Both the position numbers and the translations under genes were made by a program. A stretch of DNA of 5,274 bases, from assembly GCA_036499545.1 (NCBI GenBank), contig DASYDR010000243.1, positions 1-5,274 on the forward strand, written 5' to 3'. The stretch is from Plastoroseomonas sp036499545. GTDB taxonomy: Bacteria; Pseudomonadota; Alphaproteobacteria; Acetobacterales; Acetobacteraceae. Positions within the stretch are counted from its first letter, which is position 1. Each line of letters opens with the position of its first letter. Positions 1-5,274 of the stretch are shown here, in pieces. The notes below the pieces were generated by a model. The model did not search any database. It worked only from the letters and a program-made list of their open reading frames with translations, and was not told the DNA's origin.

Positions 1-56
1 TGCACGATCAGCCTTCGACTATGAGGGGTGGTTCGGGCATTCTCATGGCTGTCCAT
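1..56 (-). CDS. IS481-family transposase, N-terminal 18 codons only (partial at window edge)
   Basis: Reading leftward from the ATG at 56-54 gives MDSHENARTTPHSRRLIV and then leaves the window. The pattern M-x-x-H-(K/E)-NAR-x-T-P-x-x-R-x-x-(L/I)-V is the characteristic opening of IS481-family DDE transposases, just before their helix-turn-helix domain. The DDE catalytic domain would lie further left and is not visible. A GGAG ribosome-binding site (66-63) stands 6 nt before the ATG, supporting this start. Only 56 bases are seen, so the assignment rests on this short motif plus the matching terminal repeat and CTAG target. Whether the gene is intact is unknown. Confidence 0.7.
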   Translation of the reverse strand, partial: MDSHENARTTPHSRRLIV

Positions 57-126
57 CCGGGGCTCCGGCTGAAGGGGTGTTGGCCTCGCAACCACAGCCA
101 ATCAGCACAGCCCCGGAGGGACAACC
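47..126 (-). promoter_or_regulatory. Long fold-back hairpin over the transposase start codon
   Basis: Arms 47-64 and 109-126 are complementary over 18 positions. In leftward RNA there are 16 Watson-Crick pairs, one G-U pair (49/124) and one mismatch (55/118). The 9-bp block 56-64 with 109-117 is perfect. The 44-nt interior can pair further (67-71 with 95-99, and 79-82 with 89-92). The 3' arm contains the whole ATG (56-54) and the edge of the GGAG ribosome-binding site; the 5' arm reaches into the terminal repeat. Transcripts entering from outside the element would include both arms and could hide the start. This is how IS10 and similar elements avoid activation by outside transcription; its use here is inferred from complementarity alone. 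Confidence 0.5.
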
Positions 127-141
127 TCCATAGCAACGACA
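121..141 (-). repeat. Terminal inverted repeat (transposase-proximal end) of the IS481-family element
   Basis: Read on the minus strand from 141, the tip begins TGTCGTTGC and ends AGGTTGT at 121, a 21-bp span. The TGT tip and the AGGTTGT inner block coincide in spacing with IS481 as I recall it. The partner repeat is outside the window, so the inner boundary of the repeat is an estimate. Confidence 0.6.
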
Positions 142-147
142 TCTAGC
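142..147. other. Target site TCTAGC, one copy of the presumed 6-bp target duplication
   Basis: The six bases directly abutting the TGT tip are TCTAGC. This fits the NCTAGN preference and 6-bp duplication reported for IS481. CTAG is usually rare in GC-rich proteobacterial DNA, which makes the match more telling. The second copy would be at the far end of the element, left of the window. Confidence 0.6.
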
Positions 148-175
148 GCGCAGCCGCCACACCAACCCTGCGCGC
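146..175 (-). terminator. GC-rich terminator-like stem-loop after the Anbu operon, abutted by the IS
   Basis: Arms 146-153 (GCGCGCAG) and 168-175 (CTGCGCGC) form a perfect 8-bp stem with a 14-nt loop, 42 bp beyond the Anbu stop codon. In leftward RNA the stem is followed by TAGA and then the IS tip, so there is no U-run now. The CTAG target overlaps the last two bases of the stem. The stem may be an intrinsic terminator whose tail was displaced by the insertion, or simply a hairpin that protects the 3' end. Confidence 0.4.
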
Positions 176-190
176 CTGATCCCTGGCTCC

Positions 191-206
191 GAAAGTCAGA
201 ACTTTC
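191..206 (-). other. Small stem-loop just after the Anbu stop codon
   Basis: GAAAGT (191-196) and ACTTTC (201-206) form a 6-bp stem with a 4-nt loop, starting 12 bp past the Anbu stop. It has no U-run and the stem is short, so a role in termination or mRNA 3'-end stability is only a possibility. Confidence 0.25.
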
Positions 207-217
207 TCCGTCAGGTA

Positions 218-955
218 TCAGGCGATCACCCAGCCCGGCGACGGCATTGCCCGATAGGCGTCGCGCAGCGCGCCGGACCAGCCATCGCGGACGCTGCGGA
301 AATACTCATCCTCTTCGGTGATGCGGTAGCGCAGCCCGGCCGCCAGCGAATCGCGCCGCGCCACCAGCAGGTCGATCGGCATCCCGACCGTCAGGTTGGA
401 CCGCAGCGTGCTGTCCATCGACACCAGCACCAGCTTGATGCCGTCCATCAGCGGCGTGTCGAAATCGACCACCCGGTCCAGGATCGGCTTGCCGTATTTG
501 TGCTCACCGATCTGCAGGAAGGGCGTGTCCCGTGTCGCCTCGATGAAATTGCCGGCGGCATAGATCAGATAGAGCCGGTGGCCGTCGCCGATGATCTGCC
601 CGCCGAGCAGCAGCGCGACGTCGAAGCCGACCCCCTGCTGCATCATCGCCTGGCCGTCGGTCTGGTACACCTCCCGCACCGCGGCGCCGACCAGTTGGGC
701 GGCGCGAAACATGGTCGGCACGTCGCGCAGCGTCTGCCGCATGCCGTCGAGGAAGACGCCTTCCGACAGCCGGTTCCAGACCGCCTGGCTGATGGCGAGA
801 TTGCCGGAGGAGAGCATGGTGAAGATCCGCTGCCCCGGCACCTCCTCCACCTGCATCTTGGAGAAGATCGAGATGTTGTCGACGCCCGCATTGGTGCGGG
901 TGTCCGACAGCATCACCAGCCCTTCGTTCAGGTAGAGGCCGACGCAATAGGTCAC
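218..955 (-). CDS. anbu: Anbu, proteasome-type N-terminal-nucleophile peptidase
   Basis: Anbu ('ancestral beta subunit') is a cytosolic bacterial homologue of proteasome beta subunits that assembles into rings or open helical assemblies; its physiological substrate is unknown. I place the start at GTG 955-953, giving 245 residues that begin M-TYCVGL. Removal of Met then exposes Thr1, the nucleophile. Counting from that Thr, Asp17 (in SDTRTNAGVDN) and Lys32 (FSKM) fit the Thr/Asp/Lys catalytic set. Further family signatures are GFDVALLLGGQI, YAAGNFIEAT and GEHKYGKPILDR. The length matches the usual 235-250 residues. An ATG 6 bp upstream is in frame, but would leave Pro-Val before Thr and sits only 2 nt from the GGAGG ribosome-binding site; the GTG is 8 nt away. 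It is the last gene of the operon, 38 nt after the alpha-E gene. The family call is secure; proteolytic activity is inferred. Confidence 0.93.
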   Translation of the reverse strand: MTYCVGLYLNEGLVMLSDTRTNAGVDNISIFSKMQVEEVPGQRIFTMLSSGNLAISQAVWNRLSEGVFLDGMRQTLRDVPTMFRAAQLVGAAVREVYQTDGQAMMQQGVGFDVALLLGGQIIGDGHRLYLIYAAGNFIEATRDTPFLQIGEHKYGKPILDRVVDFDTPLMDGIKLVLVSMDSTLRSNLTVGMPIDLLVARRDSLAAGLRYRITEEDEYFRSVRDGWSGALRDAYRAMPSPGWVIA

Positions 956-979
956 GGGCATGCCCTCCCCGGCATGCCC
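956..979 (-). promoter_or_regulatory. Hairpin presenting the Anbu ribosome-binding site in its loop
   Basis: In leftward RNA, GGGCATGCC (979-971) pairs perfectly with GGCATGCCC (964-956), a 9-bp stem closing a 6-nt loop GGGGAG (970-965). The loop and first stem base carry the GGGGAGG ribosome-binding site of Anbu, and the stem ends exactly one base before the GTG start. Each arm contains the self-complementary octamer GGCATGCC (957-964 and 971-978). It could set the Anbu level relative to the upstream genes, or act as a processing site between alpha-E and Anbu. The pairing is directly visible; the role is inferred. Confidence 0.5.
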
Positions 980-993
980 CGCGATTTACTCCT

Positions 994-1929
994 TCAGACC
1001 GTCAGATAGAAGCGGGCGATCTGTTGCCCGAGCTCGACATTGCGGTCGATACATTCGGTCAGGAAATCATGCAGCCCGGCCGCCAGGATCGGCTCGATGC
1101 GGCCGAACTTCAGCCGGGCGTGCTGTTCGCCCGCCAGGCGATGGCATTCGCCGCGCCGCCCGCCCGCGGTGCCGGCGATCAGGTCCAGCGTGGTGTCCAC
1201 GCGCCGGGCACAGGCGATCATCGATCGCGGCAGTTCCGGGCGCAGGATCAGCAGTTCCGCCACCAGATGCGGCTGCAGCCGCGCGTGATAGAGCCACTGA
1301 TAGGCGCGCTGGGCCGAGACGCTGCGCAGCACCGCCTGCCATTGCAGGTAGTCGACCGCGCTGCCTTCCGCCTCCGGCTGCTTGGCCAGCAGCGTGTGCC
1401 GCACATCGAGCAGGCGGGCGGTGTTGTCGCCACGCTCCAGCATGGTGCCGAGATGGGTGAAGCGCCAGGCCTCGTCACGCAGCATGGTATCGGCGGCGGC
1501 ACCGTAGAACAGCAGCGACCGCGCCTTCACCCAGTCCAGGAACGGCGCCAGCCCATCGCTGGTCAGCGACAGCGGCGCCATCTTACGCGCCTCGTTCCAG
1601 GTGTCGTTGATCGCTTCCCACATGTCCGCGGTCAGCGCCGCCCGCACCTGGCGGGCATTGCGCCGCGCCGCCTCGATCGACGGCAGCAGGCCCGAGGAAT
1701 TCTCGGCATCCAGGATGAGGTAGTGCAGCACGGCGTCGCGGGTCGCGTCGCCATGCTTCTCGTAGAAGCCGGCCTCGCCGCCGGTCGCCACCAGCAGGGA
1801 ACGCCATTCCTCGTCGCGATGGGTCAGGCCCGCCATGCGGGACGCGACCATCAGGCCGCGCGCGACATTGCCGGCGCGTTCGGTGTAGCGGCCCAGCCAG
1901 AACAGGCTGTCGGCGGTGCGGCTCAGCAT
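994..1929 (-). CDS. Alpha-E domain protein (DUF403)
   Basis: This 311-residue, mostly helical protein has no signal peptide and spans the full usual length of the alpha-E family. Its opening MLSRTADSLFWLGRYTERAG is diagnostic. A related block at residues 160-175 (LGTMLERGDNTARLLD) echoes the first (LGRYTERAGNVARGL, 12-26), suggesting an internal helical repeat with shared E-R-x-x-N-x-A-R positions. The biochemical function is not established. The family is almost always next to, or fused with, the DUF404/DUF407 ATP-grasp protein, so it is thought to be its partner in peptide or amide synthesis. The ATG at 1929 is only 4 nt after the ATP-grasp stop codon, and its ribosome-binding site AAGGGGG (1944-1938, 8 nt before ATG) lies inside the end of that gene, so translation is probably coupled. 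Confidence 0.95.
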   Translation of the reverse strand: MLSRTADSLFWLGRYTERAGNVARGLMVASRMAGLTHRDEEWRSLLVATGGEAGFYEKHGDATRDAVLHYLILDAENSSGLLPSIEAARRNARQVRAALTADMWEAINDTWNEARKMAPLSLTSDGLAPFLDWVKARSLLFYGAAADTMLRDEAWRFTHLGTMLERGDNTARLLDVRHTLLAKQPEAEGSAVDYLQWQAVLRSVSAQRAYQWLYHARLQPHLVAELLILRPELPRSMIACARRVDTTLDLIAGTAGGRRGECHRLAGEQHARLKFGRIEPILAAGLHDFLTECIDRNVELGQQIARFYLTV

Positions 1930-1933
1930 GGCA

Positions 1934-3430
1934 TCAGCCCCCTTGCCGCTGGGATTGGGACGGCGCCGCCGGTGGCACCGGCCCCGCCGCGGGCGGATCC
2001 TCCTGCAGGACCCAGGTGTCCTTGGTGCCGCCGCCCTGGCTGGAATTCACCACCAGCGACCCTTCCCGCAGCGCCACACGGGTCAGCCCGCCCGGGATGA
2101 TACGCACGTCCTTCCCCGTCAGGATGTAGGGGCGCAGGTCGACATGGCGGGGCGCGATGCCCGCCTCCACCAGGGTCGGCACGGTCGACAGCGCCAGCGT
2201 CGGCTGGGCGATGTATTCGGCCGGCTTCGCCTTGATGCGGGCGGCGAATTCCGCCTGCTGCGCCTTGGTGCTGTGCGGCCCGATCAGCATGCCGTAGCCG
2301 CCCGAGCCATGCGTCAGCTTCACCACCAGTTCGTGGATATGTTCCAGCACATAGGCGCGGTCGGCCTCCCGTTCGCAGAGATAGGTCGGCACGTTCGCCA
2401 GCAACGGCTCCTCGCTCAGGTAGAAGCGCACCATCTCCGGCACATAGGGGTAGACCGCCTTGTCGTCGGCGATGCCGGCGCCCGGCGCATTGGCCAGCGC
2501 GACATTGCCGGCGCGATAGGCGCGCATCAGCCCGGCGACGCCGAGCATCGATTCCGGCAGGAAGGCCTCGGGATCGAGGTAGTCGTCATCGATGCGGCGA
2601 TAGATGACATCGACGCGCTGCGGCCCGGTCGTGGTGCGCATGTAGACGATGTCGTCGCGCACGAAGAGGTCGGCGCCCTCCACCGCTTCCACGCCCATTT
2701 CGTCGGCCAGGAAGCAGTGTTCGTAATAGGCGCTGTTATAGGCGCCCGGCGTCAGCAGCACGACGCGCGGATCGCCGTTGCAGGTCGCCGGCGCCACCGC
2801 CTTCAGCGTCTCCAGCAGTTCTTCCGGATAGCGGCCGACCGGCGCGATGCGGTGGGTCGTGAACAGCTCCGGGAACAGGCGCATCATCGCCTCCCGGTTC
2901 TCCAGCATGTAGGACACGCCGGACGGCGTGCGGCAATTGTCTTCCAGCACGTGGAACGCGTCCGGGCCGGTGCGCACCACATCGATGCCGGAGACATGGG
3001 TATAGACCCCGGCCGGCGGCATGAAGCCTTCCATGACCTTCCGGTAGACCGGGTTGCCGAGCACGAGCTGTTCCGGGATGCGGCCGGCGCGCAGGATCTC
3101 CCGCTTGCCGTAGACATCCTGCAGGAAGAGGTTGAGCGCCCGCACCCGCTGTTCCAGCCCCCGCGACAGCCGGTCCCACTCGCCGCGGCCGATGATGCGC
3201 GGAATGAGGTCGAAGGGAATCAACCGCTCCGGGTCGCCGCCCTCGCCATAGACCGCGAAGGTGATGCCGAGGCGGCGAAACAGCAGCTCCGCCTCCCGTC
3301 GCTTGAGATCGAGCGCTTTCGGTGAGGTGCCGTCCAGCCATCGGGCAATGCCCGCGTAAGAGGGACGCACGCCATCGGCGGCGTCCATTTCGTCGAAGGC
3401 GGGCGGCTTCTCACTCTGCGTCAACGGCAC
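1934..3430 (-). CDS. Circularly permuted type 2 ATP-grasp protein (DUF404/DUF407)
   Basis: First gene of the leftward operon, 498 residues from GTG 3430-3428. ATP-grasp enzymes join a carboxylate to an amine through an acyl-phosphate; this permuted subgroup is predicted to make small peptides or peptide tags, but the substrate is unknown. Visible family blocks are FDEMDAADGVRPSY (12-25), DNCRTPSGVSYMLENR (164-179), YRRIDDDYLDP (277-287), NAPGAGIADDKAVYPYVP (314-331), the nucleotide-binding loop VVKLTHGSGGYGM (369-381) and NSSQGGGTKDTWVL (462-475). A Pro/Ala/Gln-rich tail follows. It is cytosolic, with no signal peptide. The frame is open to an ATG at 3625, but the added 65 residues are not family-like and family members usually begin shortly before FDEM. 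AGGGGG (3441-3436) lies 5 nt before the GTG; a TTG at 3424 is an alternative start. Function by family; start is moderate confidence. Confidence 0.93.
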   Translation of the reverse strand: MPLTQSEKPPAFDEMDAADGVRPSYAGIARWLDGTSPKALDLKRREAELLFRRLGITFAVYGEGGDPERLIPFDLIPRIIGRGEWDRLSRGLEQRVRALNLFLQDVYGKREILRAGRIPEQLVLGNPVYRKVMEGFMPPAGVYTHVSGIDVVRTGPDAFHVLEDNCRTPSGVSYMLENREAMMRLFPELFTTHRIAPVGRYPEELLETLKAVAPATCNGDPRVVLLTPGAYNSAYYEHCFLADEMGVEAVEGADLFVRDDIVYMRTTTGPQRVDVIYRRIDDDYLDPEAFLPESMLGVAGLMRAYRAGNVALANAPGAGIADDKAVYPYVPEMVRFYLSEEPLLANVPTYLCEREADRAYVLEHIHELVVKLTHGSGGYGMLIGPHSTKAQQAEFAARIKAKPAEYIAQPTLALSTVPTLVEAGIAPRHVDLRPYILTGKDVRIIPGGLTRVALREGSLVVNSSQGGGTKDTWVLQEDPPAAGPVPPAAPSQSQRQGG

Positions 3431-3537
3431 GGGCTCCCCCTGGCGCTCAGGCGTTTCGAGCAGGTCGCCCGTGGCCGGAATCGCCCCAGGCGCGGAGCTG
3501 CCCGTCAGACCTCTCCCGCCATTGAGGTTGCAGGAAG

Positions 3538-3585
3538 TGCCGCGCGGTGCAAGCGCAATGGCATCGCAAAACCATTCGCGCGGCA
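3538..3585. promoter_or_regulatory. Bulged inverted repeat in the divergent intergenic region
   Basis: TGCCGCGCG (3538-3546) is the exact reverse complement of CGCGCGGCA (3577-3585). Directly inside, AATGG (3557-3561) pairs with CCATT (3572-3576). One side is therefore a continuous 14-nt arm and the other has a 10-nt bulge, with a 10-nt loop. If the ATP-grasp transcript starts to the right of 3585, this would be a leader RNA structure; otherwise it could be a DNA dyad. The GC-rich background makes chance pairing possible. Confidence 0.3.
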
Positions 3586-3620
3586 GCGCCTTGCCCAAAG
3601 CGGATGCAGGGCGCCGCGCA

Positions 3621-3635
3621 GCCATGCGGCATGGC
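3621..3635. promoter_or_regulatory. 15-bp palindrome, candidate operator between the divergent genes
   Basis: GCCATGC-G-GCATGGC is a perfect palindrome with 7-bp arms around one central base. It lies 5 bp before the proposed -35 of the ThDP-enzyme promoter, and so is placed where a dimeric repressor or activator could affect one or both genes. No regulator gene is visible in the window to pair with it. Confidence 0.35.
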
Positions 3636-3640
3636 GGGAT

Positions 3641-3669
3641 TTCGCGGACCGCCGCTCCGCCCCTATCCT
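3641..3669 (+). promoter_or_regulatory. Weak sigma-70-type promoter candidate for the ThDP enzyme
   Basis: TTCGCG (3641-3646), a 17-bp spacer and TATCCT (3664-3669) give 3/6 and 4/6 matches to the -35 and -10 consensus. A start near 3676 would leave a leader of about 15 nt before the ATG at 3691, containing the GAGG ribosome-binding site (3680-3683). This is the best match seen on this strand but it is weak. No convincing leftward promoter for the Anbu operon was found by eye. Confidence 0.3.
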
Positions 3670-3690
3670 TGCGGCAGTCGAGGAAAGGGA

Positions 3691-5274
3691 ATGTCCGGCA
3701 TGACGGAGCGATCGGGGGCGGAGGCGCTGGCGGCGGCCTTTGCGGAGGCTGGCGTGGCGCGGATCTTCGGCGTGCCGGGCGGCGGTTCCAGCCTCGACCT
3801 GATCGCGGCGGCGAAGCAGGCGGGCATCGGCTTCGTGCTGGCGCGGCATGAATTCGCCGCCGGCGTCATGGCTTCCGTCACCGCGGAGCTATCCGGCGCG
3901 CCCGGCGTCGCGCTCTGTACCCGCGGCCCCGGTGTCGGCAATGCCGCCAATGCCATGGCCAATGCGGCGCTGGAGCGAAGCCCGCTGGTGCTGGTGGCCG
4001 ATGGCTTCGCGCCGGCCGAGCGCGCCTTCGCGACGCACCAGTATTTCGATCATGCGGCGATGATGGCACCCGTCGCCAAGGCCAGCGTCGCCTTGGGCGA
4101 AACCCCGGCCGGCACCGCCGCGCGGCAGGCGCTGACGGCCGCCCTCACCGCGCCGCGCGGCACCGCGCTGATCGAGATGTCGGCCGAATCGGCCCGCGCC
4201 GCGGCACCGGCCGCGCCGCGCTTCACCGCACCGTCACTGCCGGCCGCGGATGCCGCGGCGCTGGCGGCGGCGCGCGCCCTGATCGCCGGCGCCAGGCGCC
4301 CGGTCGCCATCCTGGGGCTGGAGCTGCTGGAGCCCGAGGCCGCCGCGGCGGCACACGCGCTGGTTGCCGCGCTCGGCTGCCCCGCGCTCGTCACCTACAA
4401 GGCCAAGGGCGTGGTGCCGGATACCGATCCGCGTTTCGCCGGCATCTTCACCGGTGGCGCGGCGGAAGGCCCGGTGCTCGACCAGGCCGATGCCATCCTG
4501 CTGCTCGGCGCCGATCCGGTGGAGTTCATCCCGAAGCCCTGGCGCTGGGATGTGCCGCTGGTCGATTGCGGCACCGCGCCGCGCCCGCTGCATTACCGCC
4601 AGCCGGACGCCGGCTGCTACGGCGCCCTGGCGCCGATGTTGCGGGCCCTGGCCGAGGGCGTCACCCCCAGCGCCTGGACGCCCGCCGCAATCGCGCCGCT
4701 GCGGGAGCACTGGTTGCAGCTGCTGGCCAATCGCGGCAGCGGCCATAACGGGCGCGGCCTCGGCCCGCAGCAGGTGGTGGAGACGGTGCAGGCCGCCTGC
4801 CGCCAGGCCGGCGCCGATCCGCGGCTCGCCGTCGATGCCGGCGCGCATATGTTCCCGGCGACCACCTATTGGCAGGCGTCGCGCCCCGGCGATCTGCTGA
4901 TCTCGAACGGCCTCGCCACCATGGGCTTCGCCCTGCCGGCCGGCATCGCCGCCGCGCTGCACGATCCGGCACGCGGGGCGATCGCCTTCATCGGCGATGG
5001 CGGGCTGCTGATGCAGCTGGGCGAGATCGCGACCGCGGCGACGCTCGGCGTGAAGCTAGTGACGGTGGTGTTCAACGATGCCGGGCTGTCGCTGATCGAC
5101 ATCAAGAAGGGCGCCCGCGACCTGCCGGACCGCACGCTCGATTGGCCGGGCGTGGATTTCGCCGCCGCCGCCCGCGCCATGGGCGCCGCCGGCTTCACCG
5201 CCGGCAGCGAAGCGGCGCTCGCCGCCGCGATGGCCCAGGCGCTCGCATTGCCCGGGCCTTCGGTGATCGATGTC
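3691..5274 (+). CDS. Thiamine-diphosphate-dependent enzyme, acetolactate synthase-like (3' end outside the window)
   Basis: A reading frame of 528 codons is open to the window edge. Three-domain ThDP architecture is visible: a pyrimidine-binding domain (about 8-170) with FGVPGGGSSLDL, the catalytic Glu54 in ARHEFAAGVMA and TRGPGVGNAANAMANA (78-93); a central domain (about 185-330) with RRPVAILG and ILLLGADPVEFIPKPW; and a diphosphate-binding domain (about 355 on) with NGLATMGFALPAGIAAA and the Mg/ThDP motif GDG (435-437) to N462-D463. Families of this type run 540-600 residues, so only a short tail should be missing. GAGG (3680-3683) is 7 nt before the chosen ATG; a second ATG at 3700 is less well placed. 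The substrate is uncertain: members make acetolactate or decarboxylate 2-oxoacids, and no AHAS small subunit is visible in the window. It diverges from the Anbu operon and shares its 260-bp control region. Confidence 0.93.
   Translation, partial: MSGMTERSGAEALAAAFAEAGVARIFGVPGGGSSLDLIAAAKQAGIGFVLARHEFAAGVMASVTAELSGAPGVALCTRGPGVGNAANAMANAALERSPLVLVADGFAPAERAFATHQYFDHAAMMAPVAKASVALGETPAGTAARQALTAALTAPRGTALIEMSAESARAAAPAAPRFTAPSLPAADAAALAAARALIAGARRPVAILGLELLEPEAAAAAHALVAALGCPALVTYKAKGVVPDTDPRFAGIFTGGAAEGPVLDQADAILLLGADPVEFIPKPWRWDVPLVDCGTAPRPLHYRQPDAGCYGALAPMLRALAEGVTPSAWTPAAIAPLREHWLQLLANRGSGHNGRGLGPQQVVETVQAACRQAGADPRLAVDAGAHMFPATTYWQASRPGDLLISNGLATMGFALPAGIAAALHDPARGAIAFIGDGGLLMQLGEIATAATLGVKLVTVVFNDAGLSLIDIKKGARDLPDRTLDWPGVDFAAAARAMGAAGFTAGSEAALAAAMAQALALPGPSVIDV

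Larger units (their letters stand above)
1..141 (-). mobile_element. Terminus of an IS481-family insertion sequence (rest lies left of the window)
   Basis: The start of a transposase reading frame runs leftward off the window edge, and its leader ends at 141 with the strand-minus sequence TGTCGTTGC. IS481-family elements begin with TGT. From memory of IS481 itself, its 21-bp terminal repeat also ends in AGGTTGT, which is what is seen here at the same distance from the tip. The ribosome-binding region GGAGCCC-CGG-ATG also resembles the IS481 leader as I recall it. The adjacent six bases TCTAGC fit the NCTAGN target described for IS481. The element is oriented so that its transposase is transcribed in the same direction as the Anbu operon, and it ends 76 bp past the Anbu stop codon. 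The other end, the second target copy and most of the transposase are outside the window, so intactness cannot be judged. Confidence 0.75.

Noticed and set aside
47..126. Integron attC site or CRISPR-like repeat explanation for the long imperfect inverted repeat
   Set aside because: I found no attC core-site motifs (GTTRRRY / RYYYAAC) in the right places and no repeated unit; the IS leader explains its position.
2..146. Two plus-strand frames open from the left edge to stops at 131-133 and 144-146, possible tail of an upstream gene
   Set aside because: They have no family resemblance, and the same bases are better explained by the leader and start of an IS481-family transposase on the other strand.
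1024..2100. 358-codon plus-strand frame opposite alpha-E and the end of the ATP-grasp gene
   Set aside because: Low-complexity Arg/Gln/His/Ala composition and antisense to two recognised genes; a GC-driven shadow.
1916..3325. 469-codon open frame on the plus strand opposite the ATP-grasp gene
   Set aside because: It is rich in His, Arg and Gln with no domain resemblance, and it lies antisense to a clearly conserved gene. Long antisense frames are expected in high-GC coding DNA.
3533..3551. GGCAC...TGCA on the minus strand as a sigma-54 (-24/-12) promoter for the Anbu operon
   Set aside because: The GG and GC dinucleotides are separated by 8 bases instead of the required 10.
4234..4962. 242-codon minus-strand frame opposite the ThDP enzyme
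   Set aside because: Antisense to a gene with clear ThDP motifs throughout; composition is Arg/Ala/Gly-rich without recognisable motifs.

Overview
The window is GC-rich throughout, with strong G/C preference at third codon positions and long spurious antisense frames. Together with the gene families present, this suggests a high-GC proteobacterium, probably an alphaproteobacterium; Acetobacteraceae or Rhodospirillales would fit, but that is inference.

Layout, left to right. Positions 1-141 are the terminus of an IS481-family insertion sequence. The first 18 codons of its transposase run leftward off the window edge, its terminal inverted repeat starts with TGT at 141, and it is flanked by TCTAGC (142-147), which matches the NCTAGN target reported for IS481. 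Positions 142-217 are a short spacer with two small hairpins, one of them a GC-rich stem that the insertion sequence abuts. Positions 218-3430 hold a compact leftward three-gene operon, read from right to left: a circularly permuted ATP-grasp protein (DUF404/DUF407), an alpha-E (DUF403) protein, and the proteasome-like peptidase Anbu. Positions 3431-3690 are a divergent control region with two dyad structures and a weak promoter candidate. From 3691 to the right edge, on the other strand, is a thiamine-diphosphate-dependent enzyme of the acetolactate synthase/pyruvate oxidase superfamily that lacks only its extreme C-terminus.

How the genes work together. The ATP-grasp, alpha-E and Anbu genes are a known conserved neighbourhood. 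It has been proposed, by comparative genomics, to make a small peptide or peptide tag by amide ligation (ATP-grasp, with alpha-E as partner) and to process it with Anbu, often with a transglutaminase-like protease. The substrate is not established. Here the transglutaminase gene is absent from the operon, and the insertion sequence sits just after Anbu. The divergent ThDP enzyme shares the control region but has no obvious functional link.

Main observations: Anbu should start at a GTG that places the catalytic Thr immediately after the initiator, with the right ribosome-binding-site spacing. A perfect 9-bp hairpin holds that ribosome-binding site in its loop. The insertion sequence lies exactly at the base of a terminator-like stem. 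Its own leader can fold over the transposase start codon, which could block expression from operon read-through.
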